Shown here: positions 34,639 to 46,421 of the stretch, piece after piece
How the letters are laid out: every line of letters starts with the position of its first letter
How positions within the stretch are numbered: the first letter of the stretch is position 1
Origin: Solicoccozyma terricola
Taxonomy: Eukaryota > Basidiomycota > Tremellomycetes > Filobasidiales > Piskurozymaceae
Direction of reading: 5' to 3'
Assembly (NCBI GenBank): GCA_001600875.1
Contig: BCLD01000004.1
Coordinates: forward strand, 219,536-283,535
DNA length: 64,000 nt
Program-made: the position numbers and the translations under genes
Notes under the pieces: generated by a model
The model's database searches: none
The model's input: the letters and a program-made list of their open reading frames with translations, nothing else
Told to the model about the DNA's origin: nothing

Positions 34639-37600
34639 ATGCCAGATATCTCTGCTTCTCAACTGGCTTCCGTCAACACTTCTCCTCGCTTCTCAGATGG
34701 GGAGACGCTTTCAAGCTCCTCGTCCCCACCGTTGACCGCGTCACCTAGTCCCCCATATTCGAAAGGCGCACAACTATTCCCTCATGGCCCAGCGAATCTA
34801 CCGGAGAACCTACCGGCGGTGCCTGAAGGCACTATCCCAAACGACGTCGATGATAAGGATTTGGGTACGCCTGATGCTTGGATCAGGCGCGATCCTAGGC
34901 TAGTCAGGCTTACAGGGAAGGTGTGTTTCAGTCTTCGATGTAGACCAGATTTACATGATACTGAATCCACTTATCACGACTTGTAGCACCCTTTCAACTG
35001 TGAAGCTAGACTAGACACCTTATTTGATGCGGTGAGTTTTCAACCTGTGCATTCTTGCCGCTCCAAAGACACTTATCTGTACTTTCGGTCGCAAGGGCTT
35101 CATCACACCTACTGAGTTGTTCTACGTTCGTAATCACGGTGCTACTCCCAAGGTGGACACGGAACTCTTGTCAACTTGGAAGATCTCCATTGAGGGGTGA
35201 GGACTGACATTCAGTCCAGTCAGCGATTCAAACTAATAGTCCTCAACATGCTACTCAGACTGGTGGCGAATCCTGTCGAATTCACCATCCCGGAACTCAA
35301 AGCAAATTTCGAAACCGTAACGCTGCCCATCACCCTCGTCTGCGCTGGTAATCGTCGCAAAGAGCAGAACGTCGTGCGTAAAGGTCTCGGTTTCAATTGG
35401 GGTGCAGGAGGTGTCTCCACAGCTCTCTTCACCGGTGTCTACCTCAGTGACCTGCTCGAGTACGTCCGCCCTTGCAAATCCGCAAACGGTGAAAAGCCTG
35501 CACACGTCGTGTTTGAAGGAGCAGACGAGCTACCTAATGGTCCATATGGAACCAGCCAGCTTCTCAGTTGGGCTAGAGATAAGGGAAAGGGGATGCTGGT
35601 GGCCTGGGCGATGAACGGAAGCCCATTGGAGCCGGATCATGGGTTCCCGGTCCGGGTAGTCATCCCTGGTCAAATCGGTGGAAGGAGTGTCAAGTGGCTG
35701 AAAAAAATTGAGATAAGTGCTAGAGAGTCTCAGCATTATCTGCATGTGAGGAGTGATCTGGTCGTGTCAGCAACTGATTCATTTGCTGATCATACTTTTT
35801 GCTTTAGTTCTGGGACAACAAGCTACTACCTACACAAGTGATGCCAGAGGAAGCAAGGGCTAATAGCGCTTATTGGTACGATCGAGCATATATTATCAAC
35901 GAGCTGAACACGAATAGTGCTATCGCCAAGCCAGACCACGACGAAAAAGTAGATATCGATTCGGTCTCTTCGTACAAGGTACAAGGCTACGCGTATGCTG
36001 GTGGCGGGCGAAGAGTTAATCGAGTGGAGGTGTCGATTGACGATGGAGATACATGGAAACTTGCAAACATCACCTAGTGCGTATAATCCACTGTTTCGGC
36101 CAGGATGAGGATCCATATGCTAAGAGATCTTGACAGCCCCGAGGACCTCTACCGAGAGCTCGCGTATCGGGATGACGTCTACGGGAATCTCGACCTGACT
36201 GATCGGGACACATGTTTCTGCTGGTGCTTCTGGAACTTCCCAGTGGACATGACCGCTTTGAAGGAATCTGCATCGCTAATGGTCCGAGCGATGGATGAAG
36301 GGTTGAGTGGTCAGCCAAGGGATATGTGTGAGTGATGTTCTCCCTCTCCCAATCGTGCTGTAATAATGTAACGAAGCGCTTCATGTCATCCAGACTGGAA
36401 CGCAACGTCGATGATGAAGTGAGTGACGGCTGCGAATTGAATTATGTCGCAGGGAGCTGACGTTTATGCGCCGACAGTAACTGGTACTTTAGAGTAGCGA
36501 TCCACAAAGAGGAAGGCATGCTGCGGTTCGAGCATCCAACCATGGCAGGAACCACCAATGGTGGATGGATGGAGCGCATGAAGGCGGACGGCAAAGACAT
36601 CCTTAAGCCACTTTTCAAGGACACGGGATTAGCAGTTGGGAACCCTGCTCCCATAACAAAGCAGAAGGAAGTCTCCATGGTCAAGGACGGCGTGAATCGT
36701 GTCATTACGATGGAGGAGCTGAAAGCTCACAGTGGCCCAGAAGAGCCCTGGTTCGTTGTTGGGGGGGAAGGTGAGGTGATCGGGATTTGGAGTGTCTTGA
36801 TTCCGAAGTAACGTTTCAAATCGCACATACACAGTGTACGATGGCACTGGCTTCCTCAAGGATCACCCTGGAGGCGGGGACTCAATAACGCTGGTAGCAG
36901 GAGAGGATGCTGTCAGTTCAATTTAGTGACCATCGCAGGCACCAAGCTTACCCGTCCCTAATGACAGACCGAGGACTTCATGGCAATTCACTCGCCACAA
37001 GGAAAGAAGCAGCTGGCCGCGTGAGCGCTGATTATCTTGGTGTCTGTCAACCTATGATTTCGCTGATTTTAAACAATTCAACAGTTTTCATATCGGAACC
37101 CTGGCACAGCAAGCACCAATAGCAGTTACAGAGGAAGCCGTCACCGAAATCGAACCCATCTTCCTGAACAACAAGAAGTGGAAAAAAGGCAAGTTGGTCG
37201 CAATCACCGTCGTATCGCACGACTCTCGAGTATACCGATTTGCGTTGGAAAAGCAGGATCAGGTCTTGGGTTTGGTGATTATGCAACGGACACCTCTTCA
37301 GGAGTGCAAACATGTAGAAAAGCTGACCTCTGCAAACCTTAGCCTGTCGGCCAACACGTCTTCGTTCGTCTTCGGCGCAAAATTCGGCAGGAAGTTCAGC
37401 AGGAATTATCCACCGGTGGCGAACAAGACTTAGTTCTGGAGGGCGAGATGATCCAGCGAGCGTACACTCCGGTGTCGCAATCCGATGCCAAGGGCGAGAT
37501 AGACCTGCTCATCAAGCTGTATCTCGCGGGGACAAATAATCTAGTGGGAGGGAAGATGACGACGTGAGTGTCGAAGAATGCGAGAGAGCCTCCGTTGCCC

Positions 37601-38329
37601 TGTGCTTATGTTGTTCCACCTCCAGCGGTTTCCACGAGCTCGAGATCGGGGAATTCGTGGAGTTTAAGGGCCCTATAGGGTCCTTCGTATGGAAAGGTCA
37701 GGGTGTGGCAACCTGGCGAGGAGTCGAGTATCGACCTCGACGTCTGGTAATGTTATGTGCCGGTAGTGGAATAACTCCCATCTTGCAAGTGCTGCGGGGA
37801 GTAATCCGAGACCAGGAAGACAAGCAGACGGAAATGTGGTGCATAGATTCCAACCGGAATTTGGAGGATATCCGTGAGTCTCCGCTGAGTATGGAAGGGT
37901 GTTTACTTGGACGATACTGATGCTCGACAAGGTATCTTAGTGTGTCGAGAGGAGCTGGACGACCTGGTGCAACAAGCTGGCGGGCGTTTGAGACTGCACC
38001 ACACGCTTAGTGAGTATAGATTACTCATTCTTCACGCCTCGACCTTCATTGACTGACACAACGTGTCAACGTCAAGGCAAACCACCTGCTGATTGGCAGG
38101 GGTCTAAAGGTCGAATGACCAAGCGGATGTTCGAGGCGCAACTACCAGCCGCTTCCAAAGACAGCCTGGTGTTAATTTGCGGACCGGATCCCCTGATCAA
38201 CGATACGGTCAAGCCGATTCTGGTGAGTGACAGAGTCTTGGCGCCTCGTCCTGACACCTAGACTGACATTCGGGTGTATGACAGACGGAACTCGGGTGGG
38301 ATGTCGCCTCACAACTCGTTGTATTCTAA
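34639..38329 (+). CDS. niaD: Nitrate reductase [NAD(P)H], molybdenum cofactor/cytochrome b5/FAD
   Basis: About 900 residues in many short exons. The N-terminal Ser/Pro segment is followed by the molybdopterin domain: FYVRNHGATPKVD, the Mo-ligand Cys in TLVCAGNRRKEQN, GFNWGAGGVSTALFTGVYL and GFPVRVVIPGQIGGRSVKWL. Then comes the dimer domain (YKVQGYAYAGGGRRVNRVEV, CFCWCFWNF, WNATSMMNNWYFRV). Cytochrome b5 shows FLKDHPGGGDSITL and AIHS with both haem His. The FAD domain has RAYTPVS and the NAD(P)H domain has VMLCAGSGITPILQVL, CGPDPL, and an end at SQLVVF. Known role: two-electron reduction of nitrate to nitrite. All cofactor residues are present. The stop is only 233 bases from the stop of the next, opposite gene. 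Confidence 0.96.
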
Positions 38330-38562
38330 GGGATATTCGTGCTCTAAGGCCACATATCTTCGTTGCATGTCCCGCAAAAAATCCATCAATGTATGACCTC
38401 TCGGGGTGACGCATGGTATACCATCAGCCTTTCTCCAACTTGATTCGATTGCTGATTTTTTAAGTTGACAATTGAAGCATGTCCTAGGCAAAGTCTGGAG
38501 GTGACAACGCGAAAACATCGACTGATTGTGATGGTGTCTACAGCAAGAATTCACAACAATCT

Positions 38563-39466
38563 CTACTCCCCGATCACCCTTCGCACCTTGTTCATGTCGT
38601 CTGTGAAGACCACACAGTGATCAGTCAACTGCAAAGTGAGATGTATGGCATTCAATGGTGCACTTACAACCGACATACCCCTGTAGCCAGAGCAGTTCTC
38701 GCGCAGGGTTGCTATGGATCCTGTTGTCCGAGATGTTCGTTGAAATCGACCGCGTGATAGTCTGGCGACTCACCAGGCAACTGGAAGAGGTAGGAATCAG
38801 TTCAATCCTCCCGGTTGTGTCTGTATTATCCCCTCACGGTCACGCGAAACATCCCCATCCGTCATTCTGAAATGAAAGAACTAAAAGAACTTTTTTGGCA
38901 TTTAGCATCCCATAATCGTCAGCTGGAGAGCAATCTAGCAATTCACCTGACTCCATCTGCAGCACTCAAGGGTAGTAATTGATAAGTGGATGATATAAGA
39001 CAGCGCGACACCCTGCATCGCAGATGGAAGGACGAACCCTGTGATGTTATCCCAATACGCAGTGGACGGAATGAAAAGGTTGGAATTGTGCCTTCGTTGG
39101 AGGGGATAATAGCTGGGAAGAGCGGCAGCGTCCATGAGCATTCGATATGACATGGTCGAGAAGTTGCAAGCTTCTCTACTAGTCTGTGCGGTGCGAGAGA
39201 CTTTTGTTAGACGAGGTGTGGGTCCAGACGTGAAGAGTAGGGACAGAGACACTTGCTGCCAGCGAACCAGATAGACTCCCTAGAGAGACATTCATGAAGA
39301 AGATACGCTCTACAAAGGATACCAGAGAATGATGGAAGGTTTTCAAAAATATCACATACCCTAGTCGTCTTCAAAAGCTCACCTGAAGTAGATTCGACAC
39401 CATTGGCCCTCCCCTTCCCAAGCCGATGAACTTGAGGCTGACATTGTGATTGAAGTTGCCAGACAT
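38563..39466 (-). CDS. Unrecognised 180-residue protein with a 7-base exon
   Basis: Five exons on the minus strand join in frame: 39383-39466 (MSGNFNHNVSLKFIGLGRGG), 38947-39279 (starts GVYLVRWQQVSLSLLFTSG; includes MSYRMLMDAAALPSYYP and GFVLPSAMQGVALSYIIHL), a 7-base exon 38774-38780, 38668-38720 (GSIATLRENCSGYRGMSV) and 38563-38628 (LTDHCVVFTDDMNKVRRVIGE). The intron before the 7-base exon would be 166 bases, which is long for this genome. Two stretches are moderately hydrophobic. No family is recognised. Frames stay open upstream of the chosen Met for about 25 codons (VFKDDVASFPTLQVL), so a longer N-terminus is possible. The total splice fit (every phase consistent) argues it is real. Confidence 0.5.
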
Positions 39467-40645
39467 CAGTGGCAAAACGAACAACACTTGAAGGGTCGGA
39501 AAAGATGCGACATCGTCTTTAAACACCTGGGAAACAACCTTGAGTACCCTTTTTTGTGACAGCAGGATATATGGTGCAATTGACTGTTACGCTCAGGTCT
39601 GCATCCACGACTCGATTGGGATTTCTCTTTTAATTTTTTTTTTTAATTTTTTGGCCTGCGGCTGAGACGCTGTAGGATCGTCGATTGAAAAGAACATCCG
39701 AAAAGTTCATGCAATATCAGGGACATGATCCCAGCCACCCGAAGCGGACAATTATGATACAGCGGGAGACGAGGACCTCGTGTTTGCATGCTGTGGAATC
39801 ACGAGAGAAACGAAGACAAACGTGGCGCTTTTATGAGATGGAACCGGCTCGTTATGATGTCTCGCTGCTCGGCTCGCTGGTATGCCAGGCTACACCCACA
39901 CCTCAGCCCAAGCGAGTCGGCTGAAAATTTGGATCAGCGGTCCTCGGTCCGATATCGGGAATATCGACTTGAAGCGGGTAGGCTGCCGCTTCTGGTGCTT
40001 AGTAGAGGGGCGAGGTGGTCTAGGTATTAATATGCCCGATGGATGTACAAAAGTGCAGCCATATTCCTGGTGGATTCCGCTGTTACATCCATTACGCGCC
40101 TTCCCAGCGTTGCCACTCAGGCACAGCTTTGGCCGGAATGCCGGTGGGTATGCAAATGCAAATGCATCATGCCACCTGTCGTTTCCAACACGAAGGAGGG
40201 AGACCTACTCGGGATGGTCTGGCTGTGGTGTGGGTCCCTCCTACATCCCCCGTCAACCCTGGCTGGGGATAGCCAGATTTGGCTGACAGTCCACCAAGTC
40301 CTACCGGGGTCTCCGGTTGGACCTTTGTGCGCGGCGTGTTGGAGCGCGATGACCGCTCGGATCCACTTTCAGACAACACATGTTGGGTGAACATCCATGC
40401 TCGCTTTCACCACCACCCCGTCCAACACCAACACCAACACCATCGTGTAGTGTCTTGCAACAGGACCTAGTCTACTCCCACTGCCGAACTCCATATGGTG
40501 TGATCAATCCCCCCACTCGTCCCCTCGCGGCCCGACATCAGCGCTCGAGCACACATCAAGCTGATACAAAAACATCCATTCCGTACCAGCACCATCGTCA
40601 TCTTTCTTACTCGTCTCCTTCTCTGAGCGAGATCACACAGTAAAC
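39467..40645. promoter_or_regulatory. Intergenic region upstream of the large orphan gene
   Basis: About 1.2 kb between two divergent genes. It has A/T runs near 39630-39650 and short open frames with no family-like content. It probably holds both promoters; I see nothing else. Confidence 0.4.
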
Positions 40646-43600
40646 ATGGCGTCGGATCAGATTAGCGATGTTCTCGCGTTGGAGAATACGGAGGGAGATG
40701 CGATTGACGATCAAATGACACTAGAACCATATAGGTGGCCAGAAGAAGAAGACTTAGACGAAAAGAGACGTTGGAATGAGCTTTTCGACACGGATGGGAA
40801 CCCGAGGAGCGATTTGTTTGGCGATGTTAATATGGAGGATGAGGAGGATGGGGAGGATGGGGAGGATGGGGAGATTGTGGAGGATTCCATCGACGCGACG
40901 CCGAGAGCATCGACTTCACAGGATACAACGCCAGTGGGAGGTGTTGACGGGAGGGAAGGCCTAGACGTGGTGGGAGAGCCGGATATGAGAGAAGACTACG
41001 ACTACGACAGAACACAGCCACCTATCCCTATCGAATCCCCCGCGCGTGTGGTCTCTCAACCTCTGCCAATTGAATCACACTCGCTATTATTCCCCAACCT
41101 ATTATGTCCCCTTCCTTCGAATCCGGGTCTCGGTATCGGATTACAACTAGACATGGACGATACCTGGGGGGATGAGGACGATGAGGATGATGGAATCAAT
41201 TGGGACAAGGGTCGGATTTCTGAAGTACCTTCGTCGATGAATACCACGCTGAAATCTAGGTCGATGTATCCGGATTCACCGACAACGAGCAGTACGATAA
41301 CAGCGTCTTTTAGTGCATCAACGTCCGCTGCACAACAGGTAAGGACAGCAACTGGAAACAGCTCATCAGAGTCAACACTCGACAAGGTCATAACACCCGC
41401 AAAGCCAACACCTCCCAAGTCAAAACCCACCCCAGTTTCGAAAGCTGAGAGAGCACAAGCGCGAGTCCGATCAAAGACAAAGAAGCCGTTGATACCCGGG
41501 ATGTCTGGTACTTCGAAGCCGACTCAACAAGAATCGATTGAACCGAAGAGACATGACCACAAGAGTGACGGAGATCAACATGGCACAGTCGATCGTCCAA
41601 CCTGTCCCAAATGCGATAAAGGCAGCACTTGTGGTAACGTTTGCGAGTCTTGTGATTACAAGCCAATCATAGCGTACATTCATCAGCACCCCTTCAAAGA
41701 CCTTTGCAATCGGAAATGTAGAAGTGGACAGTACTATGAGACAGTTGCTCAGACGAACAAGAGAATCGAGATGGGGGCGAGTCTTGAAGTTTACGTCGAT
41801 TTACTCAGGCACCATTCTGAAGCGAAATTCGTTAGAGAGGCATTTGACCCGAACAAGGAGTTTGACGTCTTTGTGGAATGTGGTGTTACTACGCTAGTGA
41901 GTAGCCGAGAAAACAAACGAAATCGTTTCCGAGCTGAAGTTCTGGACGACCCTTTCAGCCAAAGAAAAAGAATGAAGACCTCACAATGTTCCTTCGTTTC
42001 CTCGCGAAGGAGTCTGCATCAGCATTCATCGAGTTGAACTGGCAACCGGAGAGGTATCCTGACCTTGATCCAAACAGCGGATCGTCACCCGCATTCGAGC
42101 AGTTTGCTCTTCACCTCAGTGGACTACACTCCTGCGGGATCGAGACCGCTTCTGCCTCGGATGACGATACGAGTGCGCTGGTGTACAACACCTGTACAGC
42201 CGGTGGCCCTGGATGTGATTGGGAAGGCCGTTGTTATTTGGTCAAGGATGACACAACTGGAAAAGTTGTACGTAGTTTGTCCTTCTTCCATCGAAAATCG
42301 GATCGCTGATCCAATTCTCTTCAGATACCTACGGCAGATCCTTGGAGGACAATTTCCTCCGGCGATGGGACATCCAATACTGACATGGGACAACAGCTCT
42401 CTGGCGACGAATCCCCGAAGCCGACATTATCCACCGCGAATGACGCAGGCGTATTCGCTGGCGGGGATAAATATCTGTTCAGGAAGATCTACGAGTGTTT
42501 CACTCTGGTGCGAAACCATCTTGATCGAGAGTGGGATTCTGCGCAAGGAGGGACCCTCGACTATATCGGTAAGGAACGTCAGGTGAGTTTAACTGTCGGT
42601 CTTGTTTCTCAGAATCACCCTGAGAGACCATATTGCCTGGCAGAAAGCGTTGGTTCGTCGCTGTAGAGCATATAGAAAGAGCGTCAAGAGTGACGGCGTC
42701 AAGCAGTTGTGGGCGAGCAATGCTGAGCTCCAACTCCAACCGTTGTCTGCTGTTAAGGGCAAATCAATGACGCTTTGGACCTCCATAATGACCCAAAGCG
42801 TAGGGGCAATTCGACATATTATCTTTCTTCAAGACGAGGAAGATGAAGATGATAGCAAGAGGACCGACAATAAGACAACTCATAAGCTGGGGCATGGCTC
42901 GGTCCCCTTGAAAGTTGCAAAGAGGGAGTCAATCGTACACCTCCTCTCTGGTGCAATGTTGGCAGTCCAATTCCGCCTACCAAGTGAACCAAAACGGATC
43001 GAGATTCTTCTTGGCTACGCTTATGCTGCCATCCGGTGCATGTTAGCCCCGGTGAATCCGTCGACACCTTCCGATTGTTTACTAGCGGAGCTGTTTGGAA
43101 GCGAAGAAGGATCGATTGATAGAGATCTGGGTTCCCTTGGGTTGCTTGAAGGGGGATACTTAGACGAAGAGGGTGAGTTGCATGATCTTGTCAGTCGAAT
43201 GGGTGGAGTTCTCATGACGTCCCTGTTCACAGAGGTATTTGTGTTTGGAAACTTCGTAAGCTATCAGGATCATGATGTAGTTCTGCTCTTCGTGCTCGCT
43301 CATAAACTTATCCACAGTTATACTGGATTGATCGAGAATTGGAGATCTGCTTTCCCAAGAATTCCGAACTTTCCGATGATGCTATAGTCCCCTGCGATAC
43401 GAAGAGCAGCTTGACATACCCCTCTGCACGATGCAGGTGGTTGTCTGCCATGCGTTCAGCATCCACAGGGCAGAAGGACTCTGCACAACATCGGGACCAA
43501 GGCAACAATCACCCTTCGGGTAGTGTGGATGAAAACCTTGTCGGCACCGTCGACTTCATTCCCTCAGAGGTCCCATCTACGATCGCACCTAAGGCAAAGT

Positions 43601-45809
43601 CGGGTAAAATGAAGAAGAAGAAATTGAAGGCCAAGCGAGAAACTCGTGTTGGTGACACTACGGGAGCTCCTACACTGGAAGTTATCGGAGTATCTATTAC
43701 CGATTCAGAAAGTGTGGTTCAAAGTGACGAGGCAAACCTGGCACACCTAAACGAAGCTCTGGGCTCGACTGCCTTGCAGAAAGACGAGATCCATATGGAA
43801 ACGGTGAGACCATGTGCTAGTTTGATTGATGTCGAAAGCGCTCACCTTCCTTCGCGTTTCCCCATTTCAAATAGTCGGGCGGACCAACGACAGAGGGAGC
43901 ATTGCCCGGTACGGACTTGAGCATGGAAGATGCAAAATCCGCTAAAAATTCAGCTGAAAGCAAGCCATCCGAAGAAGTTGAATCGACTGCTGCCGATTCT
44001 GTGCGACAGAATTCCAGTGGCAAAGCTCGGAAGTTGGAGCGTAGGTTACAGCGGAGGGGAAATAGGGAAGCCCTGGCAGTATCCTACAAATTGAGGAGCA
44101 TACACCTGGAAGCCGACCCTTCACCAACACAGACAGACGAAGGATTGGCGAAGGCAACCTGCCCACTAGACGATGGGGTCAAGGAACCTGAGCAAATCGA
44201 CATTATCGCTGCTACAAGTGAGATTAACCCGGATGGCGATTCATTGAATGAAATGCGGAGTGCAGTGTTGACAACACCAACACCGACACTGACTCCGGCT
44301 GGGTCAGATCCTCCGCTCGGATTGGGTTCGGGCGAGGGCAAAATGATAATGGATACTGCTTTTCCAGTCGCGTCGATCGAGGACACGACTTGTCCTTCGG
44401 AGCATATTCCAATCAACGGAAATGATACTGAACCTCCCGTTACGGAGGACTTCGACAGACATTCCATCCCCGATTCCACTTCGGCGGATACAGAACCAAT
44501 TTCGCAACCGCAACCGCGACGGTGTAGGGTTCGGTCTGTTTCGATATCGCACGTCCCCGAGAAGACAATTCCAGCTCTGGCCAAGGTTTTCCATTCGGAA
44601 CATCCCGCGTTGGCGCTGGTGGTGCACGAGCAATACTTCATGACGTACTTCCACCGTGTGTGGCGTCAGCCAAAGAGTGTACCAGTTCAACAATACTCAA
44701 CAATCTGGACGAACTTTGATGCCCCTCTAGACTGGTCCGAGGACGTCGACGATGACGAGCAACCCATCATTCATTGGGGAGCCGAAAACTCGAATGGCGA
44801 ACATGTCGTTGAAGATGACGGATTCCACCCATACCCGTCTACGGATGTTCCCTCTCTGGAGTCCTTCGCGAGTAACATGCACCCTCAAGGTGGCGTTTCT
44901 ACTCATGCTCTCCAGTACCTCGACGTTCACCCTAGCGCAAGAACCGGTGCTCTTCTGTCAGCCAATGTCGAAGAGACAAATGGCAACAACAGAATTACTT
45001 TGGAAAACTTGCGTCGGTCGATCTTCAAAGGAAAGTATCCCGAGTCGGAGAATCGACCTTCCTCGTCTTCGAATCCTCAATTCAGAATTCCTCCTGGCCT
45101 CTATCCGAAGTCTGAAACCAGTGGATCGAATGGTCTGGACCCGGCAAGGTTGCCCGGTCCTCCCACGGCGTTGACTCCCGGCCCTGCACCTTTGAGCATA
45201 CCGATACCCCGCGCCCAAGAGATACATGAGCGACCCAGGATTGTGACGAGCCGCCGTCGTACTCAGATTCTCGATCGGCAGTCTTGGAGACGACCCAATT
45301 CAGAGGACCTTCAGTCTGCGTCTCAGCAGAAACATGCACCTCCGCCCCCGGATGCTTTACCTCATATTGAGAACCTGACACGACAGGATGTACGACAGCA
45401 TGTGCTCCCGTCACCACCTGAGCTCAACCACGCAACCCGATACCCCGTTACGGAGCCAATTTCGATTCCTGGAAGCTCTACCCGTCCCTCTCGCGGTGGG
45501 CTTTCTCTGGCAGTCCCCGACTTTCATCGAGGAGCCAACAAGACCGCTGGTCGACCTTCAGGCTTTTCCAATGGTAAATACACAAACATTGCGGATGATT
45601 TTGGACAACAGCTAGGATCTCCGTCTGTCAATTCGGAAGACTATTATTGCTGGGACCAAGATAGTAATACAGGGAGCTTGGAAGACCGACTTGTTCCTCG
45701 AAATCGGGGGAAGGAACGTGGACGAATGAGGGGGGAGAGGAAAGAAAGTTGGCGAGAAGAAACCAGTCCTCACAGATCGCAAATGAGGAGAACTGATCAA
45801 AGCTGTTGA
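40646..45809 (+). CDS. Very large uncharacterised protein with a cysteine-rich core
   Basis: Six or so exons splice to roughly 1,550 residues. It starts MASDQISDVLALENTEGDAI. Residues 1-300 are acidic and Ser/Thr-rich (repeated EDGEDGED near 70). About residues 310-345 hold a Cys cluster, CPKCDKGSTCGNVCESC, with a further C-X3-C (CNRKC) shortly after, suggesting metal binding. The following 500 residues look folded (FVREAFDPNKEFDVFVECG, FLAKESASAFIELNW, YNTCTAGGPGCDWEGRCYLV, LFRKIYECFTLVRNHLDREW, LSGAMLAVQFRLPSEPKRIE, LFTEVFVFGNF). The last 650 are disordered and Pro/Ser-rich, with one conserved-looking island near HPALALVVHEQYFMTYFHRVW and an Arg-rich end. No known domain is recognised. The exon joins TTL to PKKKNEDLTMFLRFL (41896/41968), and ends MRRTDQSC. 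Confidence 0.7.
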
Positions 45810-46421
45810 GATACAGTAAGTGCTACGGCAATCGGCACTGGAGTGTAGGACAGATAACGGAACATATTCTGACAGACGTCCCAAGGCGAGAGCCCACGCT
45901 ACGCGCAAGAACCTCCAGATCTTGGACAACCGATAAGAAACCAGAAGCAGAACGTGGAAGCTATATATATGAACGAACGATACGAGTGTATTCGCAGACT
46001 GACGCTGCAGTGAACATGTTCCATCTGATTACGTTGTGAACTTATCTTGTGTGCGCTACAGCCTACAGGTGCTCGCCACCGTTGACGCCCACCGTGAGCC
46101 GGAGACGCGTGCCCACTTTACAGCTCCGCGTCGCGCGTCCTGGCCCATCTGCGACGTCGACCACTTCCAGCTCAACTCGGCACCATCTACATCGTCTCAC
46201 AGACCGTTGACAGCGACACTGGCAGCTCATACAGGGTCCAGGTGCTTGCATACGGATCGCGGGAATCGCTCAGCTTCAGATTCGGATCACCAGGCTCGAC
46301 AACCGCAACATCTCCGCGAAAGGGACCCGTTCCATGTGCCACGGCCGATCTTGATCGCACGCATCATCCTCCCAGTCGATATCACTTACGCCTACCCTCT
46401 CACTTTCTCTATCCTCCTGCA
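45810..46421. promoter_or_regulatory. Upstream region of the MBP1-like gene with an ACGCGT box
   Basis: About 600 bases. ACGCGT at 46105-46110 is the MCB element bound by the Mbp1-Swi6 complex, 312 bases before the MBP1-like start. A 165-codon open frame here (46036-46533) is out of frame with the gene and is taken as leader sequence. Confidence 0.45.
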
